Shown: one piece after another, positions 1 through 9,350 of the stretch | Layout: every line of letters starts with the position of its first letter | Position numbering within the stretch: the stretch's first letter is position 1 | From: an uncultured Bartonella sp. | GTDB taxonomy: Bacteria > Pseudomonadota > Alphaproteobacteria > Rhizobiales > Rhizobiaceae | Direction of reading: 5' to 3' | Assembly: GCA_946481695.1 (NCBI GenBank) | Contig: CAMLON010000001.1 | Span: 1-64,000, forward strand | Length of the DNA: 64,000 nt | Translations under genes and position numbers: made by a program | The notes under the pieces: generated by a model | What the model was told of the DNA's origin: nothing | What the model saw: the letters and a program-made list of their open reading frames with translations, nothing else | The model's database searches: none

Positions 1-2734
1 CGCTGTTGAAAAACATATGGGCGACAAGCTCAAAGGCAAAGCAGCAGAAGCAGCCCAAAAAGGTGGTTCAGCTGTTAGTGATGCCGATATCATTCAGGCA
101 ACCCGCGATTCAGTGCGCGCGATCATGATGATCCGCGCTTATCGTATGCGCGGCCATCTTCATGCGAAACTCGATCCGTTGCAATTGCGTGAAGCACCGG
201 AAGATTATAACGAATTGTCGCCTGAGACCTATGGTTTCACAACGGCAGATTATGATCGTAAAATATTTATCGACAATGTTCTCGGGCTTGAATATGCAAC
301 AATCCCGCAAATGTTGGAAATATTGAAAAACACCTATTGCAATACAATCGGTGTCGAATTCATGCATATTTCCGATCCGGCAGAAAAAAGCTGGATTCAG
401 GAGCGTATCGAAGGCCCGAACAATTGGGTATCGTTCACGCCTGAAGGTAAAAAGGCTATTGTTCATAAGCTCGTAGAAGCCGAAGGTTTCGAAAAGTTTC
501 TTGATACAAAATATAAAGGCACAAAGCGTTTCGGCCTTGATGGTGGTGAATCGCTTATTCCGGCTCTTGAACAGATCATCAAGCGCGGTGGTGCTCTTGG
601 TGTGGAAGAAATCGTTTTCGGTATGGCTCACCGCGGACGTCTTAACGTTCTCTCGCAGGTGCTCTCCAAGCCCCATCGCGCAATCTTCCATGAATTCAAG
701 GGTGGCTCTTATAAGCCTGATGATGTTGAAGGTTCGGGCGATGTGAAATACCACTTGGGTACGTCTTCCGATCGCGAGTTCGATGGCAACAAGGTGCATT
801 TGTCACTTCTTGCCAACCCGTCCCACCTCGAAATTGTTGACCCGGTTGTTATCGGTAAAACCCGTGCAAAACAGGATTTGCTTGCCGGTCCGAGCCGCAG
901 TGATCTTGTTCCGCTCAGTGAACGGGCAAAAGTTATGCCGGTTCTTATCCACGGTGACGCAGCTTTTGCAGGGCAAGGTGTTATTCAGGAAACATTGGGT
1001 CTTTCGGGACTGAAAGGTTTCCGTGTTGCCGGCTCTATCCACTTCATCATCAACAACCAGATCGGCTTTACCACCAATCCGCGTTTCGGTCGTTCAACGC
1101 CTTATCCGTCAGATATTGCCAAGATGATCGACGCACCGATTTTCCACGTCAATGGCGATGATCCGGAAGCGGTTGTTTATGTTGCCAAAGTTGCAACAGA
1201 ATTCCGCATGATTTTCCATAAGCCGGTTGTTATCGACATGTTCTGCTATCGCCGGTTTGGTCACAATGAAGGTGATGAACCGTCCTTCACGCAGCCATTG
1301 ATGTATAAAGCCATTCGTGGTCATAAAACCACTTTGGAACTTTATGGCGAGAAGCTGGAAAAAGAAGGCCTTATCAAGGCTGAAGAACTCGACCAGCAAA
1401 AGCGCGAGTGGCACGATAAGCTTGAAAAAGAGTTTGAAGCCGCCACTTCCTATAAGCCTAACAAAGCCGATTGGCTTGATGGCACATGGACAGGCTTGAA
1501 AGCCGCCGACAATGCCGACGATCAACGTCGCGGTGCAACCGGTGTGCCGATCAAGACACTGAAAGAAATTGGTGAACGTCTGGTTGACATTCCCGCCGAT
1601 TTCCATGTTCACAAGACCATTAAGCGCTTCCTTGATAACCGTGCAAAAATGTTTGCAACAGGTGAAGGGATCGATTGGGCAACCGGTGAAGCTTTGGCTT
1701 TCGGTTCACTCGTTATCGAAGGTGCTCCGGTTCGTCTTTCCGGTGAAGATGTCGAACGTGGTACATTCAGCCAGCGTCATTCGGTTCTTTACGATCAGGA
1801 AAACGAAAACCGCTATATCCCGTTGAACAATCTCAAAAAGGGTCAGGCCATTTATGAGCCTGTCAACTCGATGCTTTCGGAAGAAGGTGTATTGGGATTT
1901 GAATATGGATATTCGCTGGCACAACCGCTCGGCTTGAACTTGTGGGAAGCCCAATTCGGCGACTTCGCCAATGGTGCGCAGGTTCTTTTCGACCAGTTCA
2001 TTTCTTCGGGCGAACGCAAATGGTTGCGTATGAGCGGCCTCGTTTGCCTGTTGCCACATGGATTTGAAGGTCAGGGACCTGAACACTCTTCAGCCCGCCT
2101 TGAACGTTATCTGCAACTATGTGCAGAAGATAATATGCAGGTTGCCAATTGTACGACACCGGCAAATTACTTCCACATTTTGCGCCGTCAGATCAAACGC
2201 GATTTCCGTAAACCCTTGATCTTGATGACACCGAAATCCTTGCTGCGTCATAAACGCGCCGTCTCTTCGTTGAGCGATATGGGAGCCGATACAACCTTCC
2301 ATCGCTTGCTGCTTGATGACGCTCAACAGCTCAAGGATCAGGCAATCAAGTTGCAGAAAGACAACAAGATCCGTCGCGTCGTTCTCTGCTCCGGCAAGGT
2401 CTATTATGACCTTTACGAAGAGCGCGAAAAACGCGGAATCGATGATGTCTATCTGTTGCGTGTTGAACAGCTTTACCCGTTCCCGGCAAAAGCCTTGATC
2501 ACCGTTCTTTCCCGCTTCTTGCAGGCGGAAATCGTCTGGTGTCAGGAAGAGCCGAAAAATATGGGTGCCTGGTCATTTATCGAACCGTATCTTGAATGGG
2601 TGCTGGCTCATATCGGTGCGAAATATCCGCGTGCCCGTTATGCCGGTCGTCCTGCAAGTGCTTCGCCTGCAACCGGGCTTATGTCGCAACATCTTCAACA
2701 GCTTGCCGCGTTCCTTGAAGACGCGTTGGCTTAA
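1..2734 (+). CDS. sucA: 2-oxoglutarate dehydrogenase E1 component (5' end outside window)
   Basis: Thiamine-diphosphate-dependent E1 of the TCA-cycle 2-oxoglutarate dehydrogenase complex, which decarboxylates 2-oxoglutarate and passes succinyl groups to the lipoyl arm of SucB. The reading frame is open to the left edge; an in-frame ATG at 17 lies within the lysine/alanine-rich linker (...VEKH-MGDKLKGK) that in family members follows an N-terminal segment of roughly 95 residues, so the true start lies upstream. Seen: the E1 signature GMAHRGRLNVL near codon 204 after the ATG, the ThDP-binding stretch GDAAFAGQG near codon 314, and the transketolase-like C-terminal half with GFEGQGPEHSSAR. sucB follows after 33 bp, so the two are surely cotranscribed. 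No odd residues noticed. Confidence 0.97.
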   Translation, partial: AVEKHMGDKLKGKAAEAAQKGGSAVSDADIIQATRDSVRAIMMIRAYRMRGHLHAKLDPLQLREAPEDYNELSPETYGFTTADYDRKIFIDNVLGLEYATIPQMLEILKNTYCNTIGVEFMHISDPAEKSWIQERIEGPNNWVSFTPEGKKAIVHKLVEAEGFEKFLDTKYKGTKRFGLDGGESLIPALEQIIKRGGALGVEEIVFGMAHRGRLNVLSQVLSKPHRAIFHEFKGGSYKPDDVEGSGDVKYHLGTSSDREFDGNKVHLSLLANPSHLEIVDPVVIGKTRAKQDLLAGPSRSDLVPLSERAKVMPVLIHGDAAFAGQGVIQETLGLSGLKGFRVAGSIHFIINNQIGFTTNPRFGRSTPYPSDIAKMIDAPIFHVNGDDPEAVVYVAKVATEFRMIFHKPVVIDMFCYRRFGHNEGDEPSFTQPLMYKAIRGHKTTLELYGEKLEKEGLIKAEELDQQKREWHDKLEKEFEAATSYKPNKADWLDGTWTGLKAADNADDQRRGATGVPIKTLKEIGERLVDIPADFHVHKTIKRFLDNRAKMFATGEGIDWATGEALAFGSLVIEGAPVRLSGEDVERGTFSQRHSVLYDQENENRYIPLNNLKKGQAIYEPVNSMLSEEGVLGFEYGYSLAQPLGLNLWEAQFGDFANGAQVLFDQFISSGERKWLRMSGLVCLLPHGFEGQGPEHSSARLERYLQLCAEDNMQVANCTTPANYFHILRRQIKRDFRKPLILMTPKSLLRHKRAVSSLSDMGADTTFHRLLLDDAQQLKDQAIKLQKDNKIRRVVLCSGKVYYDLYEEREKRGIDDVYLLRVEQLYPFPAKALITVLSRFLQAEIVWCQEEPKNMGAWSFIEPYLEWVLAHIGAKYPRARYAGRPASASPATGLMSQHLQQLAAFLEDALA

Positions 2735-2767
2735 TTCTCAAATCACTCTGACGTATGGAAAAAAATT

Positions 2768-3988
2768 ATGGCTAATGAAATCCGTGTTCCTACTCTGGGC
2801 GAGTCCGTTACTGAAGCAACCATTGGGAAATGGTTCAAAAAGGTTGGCGATGCTGTCGCTATGGACGAGCCGCTGGTTGAACTTGAAACTGATAAAGTGA
2901 CAGTCGAGGTTCCCTCGCCTGTCGCCGGAAAACTGACAGAAATCACTGCCAAAGAAGGTGACAATGTCGAAGTTGGCGCGCTTTTAGGCGCAATTGAAGC
3001 CGGTGCTGCGGGCAATGTTGCTCCGCAGCCAAAAGCTGCACAACCGGCTCCGAGTGCTCCTGCACCACAACCGGCAGCAAGTGCACCGGCAGCCGCTTCC
3101 GGCTCGATGCAGCCAGCTCCTTCGGCTGCCAAGCTTATGGCTGAAAACAATCTGTCGGCCGGTCAGGTTGACGGTTCGGGCAAGCGTGGACAGGTGCTCA
3201 AAGGCGATGTTCTTGATGCACTTGCAAAAGGCATTTCGTCGGCTGCTCCGGTTGCAGCACCGCGCGCAGCTTCCCAGCCGCAAGATGCCGCACGTGAAGA
3301 ACGCGTCCGCATGACAAAATTGCGCCAAACAATCGCCCGTCGTTTGAAAGACGCACAAAATACCATGGCAATGCTCACCACTTTCAACGAAGTGGATATG
3401 ACGGCTGTTATGGACTTGCGTAAACGTTACAAGGAAATGTTCGAGAAGAAACATGGCGTCAAGCTCGGCTTCATGGGCTTCTTCACCAAGGCTGTTTGCC
3501 ACGCTTTGAAAGAAGTTCCTGCTGTTAATGCCGAAATCGACGGCACCGACATTATCTACAAAAATTATGTCAATGCCGGTATTGCTGTTGGTACAGCCAA
3601 AGGCCTTGTTGTTCCGGTTGTCCGTGACGCAGACCAGCTTTCAATCGCAGGAATCGAAAAAGAAATCGGTCGCCTCGGTCGCCTTGCTCGTGATGGCAAG
3701 CTTGCTGTCGCCGATATGCAAGGTGGCACATTCACCATCACCAATGGCGGTGTTTATGGTTCATTGATGTCCACACCTATCCTCAATGCTCCTCAATCGG
3801 GTATTCTTGGTATGCATGCCATCAAAGAACGTGCTGTCGTCGTCAATGGTGAAGTTGTTGCCCGTCCGATGATGTATCTTGCTCTTTCTTATGACCACCG
3901 TATCGTTGATGGTCAGGAAGCTGTTACATTCCTCGTTCGCGTTAAAGAATGCCTTGAAGATCCGGAACGTCTTGTTCTCGATCTTTAA
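2768..3988 (+). CDS. sucB: Dihydrolipoyllysine succinyltransferase (E2 of 2-oxoglutarate dehydrogenase)
   Basis: Core of the 2-oxoglutarate dehydrogenase complex; transfers the succinyl group from its lipoyl lysine to CoA. 406 residues, the usual length. The lipoyl domain spans about 1-77 with the target lysine K43 in [10 protein letters not shown]; an Ala/Pro-rich swinging linker covers about 82-115; a peripheral subunit-binding domain with AKLMAENNL follows at about 115-155; the catalytic chloramphenicol-acetyltransferase-like domain fills the rest and ends with the active-site motif SYDHRIVDG near 375-383. The start ATG at 2768 sits 33 bp after sucA. A MAPEG gene begins 16 bp downstream, indicating one long transcript that probably runs to lpdA. 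Confidence 0.97.
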   Translation: MANEIRVPTLGESVTEATIGKWFKKVGDAVAMDEPLVELETDKVTVEVPSPVAGKLTEITAKEGDNVEVGALLGAIEAGAAGNVAPQPKAAQPAPSAPAPQPAASAPAAASGSMQPAPSAAKLMAENNLSAGQVDGSGKRGQVLKGDVLDALAKGISSAAPVAAPRAASQPQDAAREERVRMTKLRQTIARRLKDAQNTMAMLTTFNEVDMTAVMDLRKRYKEMFEKKHGVKLGFMGFFTKAVCHALKEVPAVNAEIDGTDIIYKNYVNAGIAVGTAKGLVVPVVRDADQLSIAGIEKEIGRLGRLARDGKLAVADMQGGTFTITNGGVYGSLMSTPILNAPQSGILGMHAIKERAVVVNGEVVARPMMYLALSYDHRIVDGQEAVTFLVRVKECLEDPERLVLDL

Positions 3989-4004
3989 AAAGGGATAGTC
4001 GCAA

Positions 4005-4400
4005 ATGAATGCACCAGCAGCATTATTGGCCATAAGTGTCATATTGTTGTTGGTGCATATTTTTTTACAAGCCTTTCTCACAACACGTGAATTGGGGCGA
4101 AGCTGGAACGCCGGACCAAGAGATGGCGGAGAAACACCGAAATCGGTTTATGCCGGTCGGGCAATGCGCGCCAGCGCCAATTTCCGTGAAACTTATCCGG
4201 CATTTCTGGCATTGATGTTGCTTGGTGATTTAGCACCCAATAACATCATGTTGACCGTGGCTGGTGGCTCCATATGGGTGATAGCAAGGATTATCTATAT
4301 TCCGCTTTACCTCTTGGGTATCCCCTATATTCGCAGCATTGTCTGGCTGGTTTCCATTTTCGGATTGGTCATCATGCTTTTTGCTGCTTTCTGGAGATAA
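4005..4400 (+). CDS. MAPEG-family membrane protein
   Basis: Small integral membrane protein of 131 residues. It has four hydrophobic segments (about 5-25, 65-85, 85-105 and 108-128) and the MAPEG-type loop with R-A-x-R-A-x-x-N-F-x-E (RAMRASANFRETYP) between the first two segments. MAPEG proteins in eukaryotes act in eicosanoid and glutathione metabolism; the bacterial members of this short type are mostly of unknown role. It lies between sucB (16 bp upstream) and a LysE-type exporter (3 bp downstream), so it is carried inside the 2-oxoglutarate dehydrogenase operon. A role in that pathway is not implied by the sequence. Confidence 0.8.
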   Translation: MNAPAALLAISVILLLVHIFLQAFLTTRELGRSWNAGPRDGGETPKSVYAGRAMRASANFRETYPAFLALMLLGDLAPNNIMLTVAGGSIWVIARIIYIPLYLLGIPYIRSIVWLVSIFGLVIMLFAAFWR

Positions 4401-4403
4401 TTG

Positions 4404-5042
4404 ATGGCTCCTTATTTTGTCGAATGGTCAACATTGATGGCGGTGTTCGCAATTGCGGCAGTAACGCCGGGAGCCGATTTCGCATTGATTTTGCGCCAAT
4501 CTCTGGTTCATGGGCGTGAGGCTGCATTTGCAACCGCTTTCGGCATTGGCGCGGCTTTGCTCTTTCACGTGAGTTACACGATTCTGGGACTCGGATTGCT
4601 CATCTCGAAATCCCTTATTCTGTTTAATGTCGTTAAATGGCTGGGTGTTTTCTATCTTCTCTATATCGGCATTAAAAGCATTACCTCGCGTGGTATTGCG
4701 GGTAGAGAAAACGAAAATAGGAAAAGTGAAAAAACACGGCAGAGTTTGAAAAAAGCATTTTTTGCCGGATTTACCGTCAATGCTCTTAATCCCAAAGCGG
4801 TGTTTTTCTTTCTTTCGATTTTTTCGACATTTGTCGCACCGGTAACGCCTATGGCAGTCAAGTTTTGCTATGGTCTATCGATGTCAGTACTTCTTATTGG
4901 ATGGTTTTTAATGGTCGGCATTTTTATGACAACCCCTGCCATCCGGTCATTATATCAACGCGCTGCCAAATGGATTGATCGCCTTTGCGGAGCCGTTTTC
5001 ATCGCATTCAGTATCAGGCTTATGTTTCAGAAAGTCTCGTAA
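4404..5042 (+). CDS. LysE/RhtB-family amino-acid exporter
   Basis: Membrane protein of 212 residues with six hydrophobic segments. It matches the LysE/RhtB family: an early TPGADFALILRQSL stretch near 22-35, GIGAALLFHVSYTILGLG near 50-67, and NALNPKAVFFFLS after the central loop. Family members export amino acids such as lysine, threonine or homoserine; the substrate here cannot be read from sequence. A TTG at 4401 precedes the ATG at 4404, and the ATG is preferred. It sits between the MAPEG gene and lpdA (46 bp gap with an AAGGAAAAAG ribosome site), most likely in the same operon. Confidence 0.85.
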   Translation: MAPYFVEWSTLMAVFAIAAVTPGADFALILRQSLVHGREAAFATAFGIGAALLFHVSYTILGLGLLISKSLILFNVVKWLGVFYLLYIGIKSITSRGIAGRENENRKSEKTRQSLKKAFFAGFTVNALNPKAVFFFLSIFSTFVAPVTPMAVKFCYGLSMSVLLIGWFLMVGIFMTTPAIRSLYQRAAKWIDRLCGAVFIAFSIRLMFQKVS

Positions 5043-5088
5043 GTTTTAGAATTTTCAGGTCTCAGCGGCCGTAACGAAAGGAAAAAGA

Positions 5089-6495
5089 ATGTCTTATGAT
5101 GTCGTCGTAATTGGAGCAGGCCCCGGTGGATATGTTGCAGCAATCAAGGCAGCGCAACTCGGGCTAAAAACAGCAATCGCGGAAAAGCGCGATACATTGG
5201 GTGGTACATGTCTTAACGTCGGCTGTATTCCTTCCAAAGCGTTGCTTTATGCTTCCGAAATTTTTGCCTCGGCTCAACATGGCTTCGAGGCTTTGGGTGT
5301 TTCGGTTTCCAAACCCAAACTCGACCTTGCGGGCATGATGGCTCACAAACAGAAAACCGTTGATGGTAACACAAGCGGTGTCGCTTTTTTGATGAAGAAA
5401 AACAAGATTGACACCATTTACGGCACGGCCAAAATTCTTGGGGCAGGCAAAGTCGAAGTTGCTGCCAAGGATGGCTCGAAGCAGACTCTCGAAACCAAAA
5501 ATATCATCATCGCAACAGGTTCCGACGTTGCCGGTATTCCGGGGCTGAAGATCGATATTGACGAAAAAGTTATCGTTTCCTCAACCGGAGCTTTGTCGCT
5601 TGCCAAAGTGCCCCAGCACATGGTTGTTGTCGGCGCCGGTGTGATCGGTTCCGAGCTTGGTTCGGTCTGGAGCCGGCTTGGTGCAAAGGTAACGGTTGTC
5701 GAATTCCTCGACAAAGTTTTGGGGCCGATGGATGGTGAAGTGTCCAAACAGTTCCAGAAACTCATGGAAAAACAGGGCACCGAATATAAACTCGGCGCAA
5801 AAGTAACCGGCGTTGAAAAAACCGCATCCGGTGCAAAGGTTACCTTTGAACCGGTCAAAGGTGGTTCGGCTGAAACTCTTGAGGCCGACATTGTTCTAGT
5901 TGCAACCGGTCGTCGTCCTTACACGGAAGGGCTTGGTTTGAAAGAAGCCGGTGTAACACTGGACGAACGTGGTCGGGTGAATATTGATTCACATTGGCAA
6001 ACGAATATTGCCGGAATTTACGCAATTGGCGATGTTGTCAAAGGTCCGATGCTTGCCCATAAAGCGGAAGATGAAGGCGTTGCTCTGGCTGAAATTCTTG
6101 CCGGTCAAAAAGGCCATGTCAATTATGATGTCATTCCGAGTGTCGTTTATACCGAGCCGGAAGTCGCATCTGTTGGTAAAACCGAAGAAGAACTCAAAGC
6201 AGCCGGTATTGAATATCGCGTTGGCAAGTTCCCCTTCTCGGCCAATGGTCGTGCCCGCGCTATGTTGAAGACCGACGGATTTGTAAAAATCCTTGCTTGT
6301 GCCAAGACCGACAAGGTTCTGGGCGGTCATATTCTCGGCTTCGGTGCCGGTGAAATGATCCACGAAATTGCTGTCTTGATGGAATTTGGCGGTTCGTCGG
6401 AAGATCTGGCACGGACCTGCCATGCTCACCCGACAATGTCGGAAGCTGTGAAAGAAGCTGCATTGGCTGCTTTTTCAAAACCGATCAATATGTAA
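5089..6495 (+). CDS. lpdA: Dihydrolipoyl dehydrogenase (E3)
   Basis: FAD- and NAD-dependent E3 that reoxidises the dihydrolipoyl groups of SucB and possibly other 2-oxoacid dehydrogenases. 468 residues, standard length. The FAD motif GAGPGGYVAA is at 9-18, the redox disulfide is C41 and C46 in GGTCLNVGC, the NAD-binding motif VVGAGVIGSELG lies near 180, and the dimer-interface catalytic pair is in HAHPTMSE near 446-453. Last gene of the sucAB-MAPEG-lysE-lpdA cluster; a strong hairpin terminator follows 25 bp after the stop. Confidence 0.97.
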   Translation: MSYDVVVIGAGPGGYVAAIKAAQLGLKTAIAEKRDTLGGTCLNVGCIPSKALLYASEIFASAQHGFEALGVSVSKPKLDLAGMMAHKQKTVDGNTSGVAFLMKKNKIDTIYGTAKILGAGKVEVAAKDGSKQTLETKNIIIATGSDVAGIPGLKIDIDEKVIVSSTGALSLAKVPQHMVVVGAGVIGSELGSVWSRLGAKVTVVEFLDKVLGPMDGEVSKQFQKLMEKQGTEYKLGAKVTGVEKTASGAKVTFEPVKGGSAETLEADIVLVATGRRPYTEGLGLKEAGVTLDERGRVNIDSHWQTNIAGIYAIGDVVKGPMLAHKAEDEGVALAEILAGQKGHVNYDVIPSVVYTEPEVASVGKTEEELKAAGIEYRVGKFPFSANGRARAMLKTDGFVKILACAKTDKVLGGHILGFGAGEMIHEIAVLMEFGGSSEDLARTCHAHPTMSEAVKEAALAAFSKPINM

Positions 6496-6520
6496 GCGAA
6501 TTGACATATCATTCAAAAAA

Positions 6521-6546
6521 GGCCGCCTTCGGGTGGCCTTTTTATT
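6521..6546 (+). terminator. Rho-independent terminator after lpdA
   Basis: A seven-base-pair GC-rich stem GGCCGCC / GGTGGCC closes a TTCG tetraloop (6528-6531) and is followed by a run of T (6539-6543). It ends the sucAB-lpdA transcript. On the other strand the run of A before the stem would also give a usable terminator. Confidence 0.9.
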
Positions 6547-6890
6547 GTAATTAAACCGGATTTATTAGGTTACTCCGGAATTTTCAGGTCAGGTTGGAAG
6601 AGAAGCGGCAATTTTCTCTGACAATCGGGGTTCAATCACGAAAATACGTCAATATTATTCGTATTAATGAATGCGATGGCAAAACTTTGCTTTGAGCTTT
6701 GTCGGTTAAAGAAGCTATTGTTGATTTAATAAAAGTGACCAAACCGGATAAACGGAAAAAGCCGTTATCCGTTACCTGTCGCAAACAATAGGGTGAGGGC
6801 GCTATTTCTGATCTTGAAGAGCCTATCTTAGAGAGTAAATAGGGTCGCGACAAAAGAAAACCTTCTGCCGTTTTGTTGCGTTTAAAATTG
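6547..6890. other. Intergenic stretch with an imperfect hairpin
   Basis: No convincing gene is seen in this gap between convergent lpdA and the TraB/GumN gene. The clearest structure is an inverted repeat at 6745-6771: CGGATAAACGG and CCGTTATCCG pair over ten bases with one bulged A around an AAAAAG loop. Neither strand carries a good T-run after it, so it may be a weak terminator for the minus-strand operon or an unrelated element. Confidence 0.5.
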
Positions 6891-8018
6891 TCAGAGTTTG
6901 ATAGGGCTAACCTGATAGCCATGTTTGCGTAATTGTTCAACAAGGCCACTATCGTCAACCATATGCGCCGCACCGACCGCTATGAAGCTGTTTCCTTGTT
7001 CAATCAAAGGAAGTGCGCGTTCAGACATGCGTAGATTGCGTTTAGTCATTAAAATATCTTTAAAAATGTCCTGATCTTTTTCGCTGACCGTCGTTTTGAA
7101 CATGGTATCAAGAGCCAATATTTCGCCAATGCGACTTTGTTTATAAAGTTGCATTTCCGTATAAAACAAATTGGCGTAAAACTTGGGATTATCGAGGTAG
7201 TCTTCAATCGAGTTCGCCTGAAAACTCAACGGTAATTTTTCAATCGCCGATAATTGTTCATCAACTGTTTCAAGGCCGAGAACCGGTTTTCCAAGTTTTT
7301 TGGCGTTTTGCCCGATTTCTACATCAAGTGCATGGTATCCATAGGCTTCTCGACGCGCTTCACAGGCCGGAAGGCTCAATGTCATCCAGATGAACCATGG
7401 CTTGTTATTGGCAATAAGCTGAAAAGGTAGGCCGTGGGCTTCAAATGTGGTTTTAAGCTTTTGGAATTCTTCCCTCGAAAGCCCGTCCTTGAAACTCTCG
7501 CCTTTTTTAGGCGTAAGAAAATCGGGCGAGGCCGCAAGCTTTGTTGCCATGGCTTTACCATTATCATCGGCCGCCTCGCTCAGTTCGAGGGCGACACGAT
7601 CTGCATTTTCGAGCGCGGTTTTAACCGACGGAGCAAGATTGACAATGGCCGGATCGCTAACATGCATTGTGCCGAAAAGATAGGACGGTCTGGTTCCTTT
7701 CTTTTCAACCTTCCAGAATCGCGCATTGCCATTTTTTATTTTTTTGGCACGGTTCAGAAATTTCCGGTTTTCCTCTTTTGAAAATTTTTCGGTTAAATCC
7801 TCGCCGGAGCAGACAGGCGGCTCTTCATGTTTTTTTTGCTCAAGCAGCGCCTTCGGTAAAAATTTTTCAAAAAATTTTGGTTGTGACGCTGTCTCTTCAC
7901 TGCTTGATGCCGGTGAAGAAAAGCAAAAAGTGCCGGCAAAAAAAGCAAAAAGAAAAGCAAAACGTCTCGAAAATCTTGCGATCGTCCTGAAATTTATTCG
8001 GCTTTTCTTTTTCATCAC
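6891..8018 (-). CDS. TraB/GumN-family protein
   Basis: 375-residue exported protein of the TraB/PrgY/GumN family. It has a basic N-terminus followed by a hydrophobic segment (about 20-36), consistent with a signal peptide. The two conserved GxxH motifs are present: GTMHVSDP near 116 and GAAHMVDD near the C-terminus. Family members have a metal-dependent hydrolase-like fold of the Tiki type; bacterial functions are largely unassigned. It is 37 bp downstream of the saccharopine dehydrogenase-like gene on the same strand and may be cotranscribed with the spermidine genes. A second methionine (M2) gives a start one codon later. Confidence 0.8.
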   Translation of the reverse strand: MMKKKSRINFRTIARFSRRFAFLFAFFAGTFCFSSPASSSEETASQPKFFEKFLPKALLEQKKHEEPPVCSGEDLTEKFSKEENRKFLNRAKKIKNGNARFWKVEKKGTRPSYLFGTMHVSDPAIVNLAPSVKTALENADRVALELSEAADDNGKAMATKLAASPDFLTPKKGESFKDGLSREEFQKLKTTFEAHGLPFQLIANNKPWFIWMTLSLPACEARREAYGYHALDVEIGQNAKKLGKPVLGLETVDEQLSAIEKLPLSFQANSIEDYLDNPKFYANLFYTEMQLYKQSRIGEILALDTMFKTTVSEKDQDIFKDILMTKRNLRMSERALPLIEQGNSFIAVGAAHMVDDSGLVEQLRKHGYQVSPIKL

Positions 8019-8055
8019 AGCCTTCCGGTTTATCAGCTCGTGTCAGTCATTAAAG

Positions 8056-9294
8056 CTATAAATCAAGCTTTTTATCTTCTTTTCCTTCGCGGATTCGGGT
8101 GGGAAGCCCCATTTCATCAAGCTTCTTCAGAAATGGTTTCGGTGGCAATTCTTCCACATTGGCCATGGTTTTTACATCCCAATCACCAAGTGCAACCAAT
8201 ATGGCCGCTGCAACGGCCGGAACACCGGCTGTGTAGGAAATAGCTTGTGAGCCTGTTTCAAGATAAGCTTCTTTGTGGTCGGCAATATTATAGATGAACA
8301 GTTCACGCTCTTTGCCGTCTTTTTCACCCTTGATAAGGTCGCCAATACAGGTTTTGCCGGTATAATCGGGTGCAAGCGAAGACGGATCCGGTAAAACAGC
8401 TTTGACCACTTTGAGTGGCACAACTTCCAGACCTTCAGCCGTTTTTATAGGCTGTTCGGATAGAAGTCCAAGATTTTTCAACACATTGAATACGGTGATG
8501 TAACGTTCACCGAAACCCATCCAGAAGCGGATATTCGGCACATCAAGATTCTTTGACAAAGAATGGATTTCGTCATGGCCGGTCATATAGGTATTGCGCC
8601 TGCCGACAACCGGCAAATCCCATTCATGACCGATTTCAAACATTTTGTTTGAAACCCACTTGCTGTCCTGCCACGACCAGACCTGACCGGTAAATTCGCG
8701 GAAGTTGATTTCCGGATCGAAATTGGTGGCAAACCAGCGCCCGTGACTACCGGCATTGATGTCAATAATGTCAATATCGCTGATTTTATCGAAATAGTCG
8801 TGATGGGCAAGCGCTGCATAAGCATTGACCACTCCGGGGTCAAATCCTGCACCGAGAATGGCCGTTACTTTACGGGCTTCACATTCTTCGCGGCGCGGCC
8901 ACTCATAATTGGCGTACCAAGGGGGTGTCTCGCATATTTTTAGCGGGTCCTCGTGAATGGCGGTATCAATATAGGCTGCATCGGTTTCGATACAGGCCGA
9001 CAGAACCGACATATTGAGAAAAGCCGAGCCGACATTGATAACAATTCGGCTTTTTGTTTTGCGAATAAGGTCTGCTGTCGATTTTATATTCATTGCATCA
9101 AGGTGGTGAGTTTCAAACACACCTTTCACCTTCATGGATTTTTTCTCTTTTACAGATGCAATGATCGACTCGCATTTTTGCAATGTTCGTGATGCGATAT
9201 GAAGATCACCGAGAATATCGTTATGTTGAGCACATTTATGAGCAACCACCTGAGCTACTCCACCTGCGCCAATAATCAGGATATTCTTTTTCAT
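8056..9294 (-). CDS. Carboxynorspermidine/carboxyspermidine dehydrogenase (saccharopine dehydrogenase family)
   Basis: 412 residues. The N-terminal Rossmann motif is ILIIGAGGVAQVVAHKC (about 5-21), followed by the saccharopine dehydrogenase-type domain. Enzymes of this group condense a diamine (putrescine or diaminopropane) with aspartate semialdehyde and reduce the Schiff base with NADPH, giving carboxyspermidine or carboxynorspermidine. The assignment is strengthened by the upstream same-strand gene at 9351-10448, which encodes the matching decarboxylase (56 bp gap). Together they make the alternative spermidine pathway that does not need S-adenosylmethionine decarboxylase, known from many alphaproteobacteria. 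The product (spermidine rather than norspermidine) is inference from lineage. Confidence 0.88.
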   Translation of the reverse strand: MKKNILIIGAGGVAQVVAHKCAQHNDILGDLHIASRTLQKCESIIASVKEKKSMKVKGVFETHHLDAMNIKSTADLIRKTKSRIVINVGSAFLNMSVLSACIETDAAYIDTAIHEDPLKICETPPWYANYEWPRREECEARKVTAILGAGFDPGVVNAYAALAHHDYFDKISDIDIIDINAGSHGRWFATNFDPEINFREFTGQVWSWQDSKWVSNKMFEIGHEWDLPVVGRRNTYMTGHDEIHSLSKNLDVPNIRFWMGFGERYITVFNVLKNLGLLSEQPIKTAEGLEVVPLKVVKAVLPDPSSLAPDYTGKTCIGDLIKGEKDGKERELFIYNIADHKEAYLETGSQAISYTAGVPAVAAAILVALGDWDVKTMANVEELPPKPFLKKLDEMGLPTRIREGKEDKKLDL

Positions 9295-9350
9295 TCCCGG
9301 TTTATCTCCTAAATCTTGTTTTAAAACCTTTGTTTAAGCTGGAGCCTTTT

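Noticed and set aside
110..799. 229-codon frame antisense to sucA
   Set aside because: Lies inside the clear sucA coding region and shows no domain; typical shadow frame.
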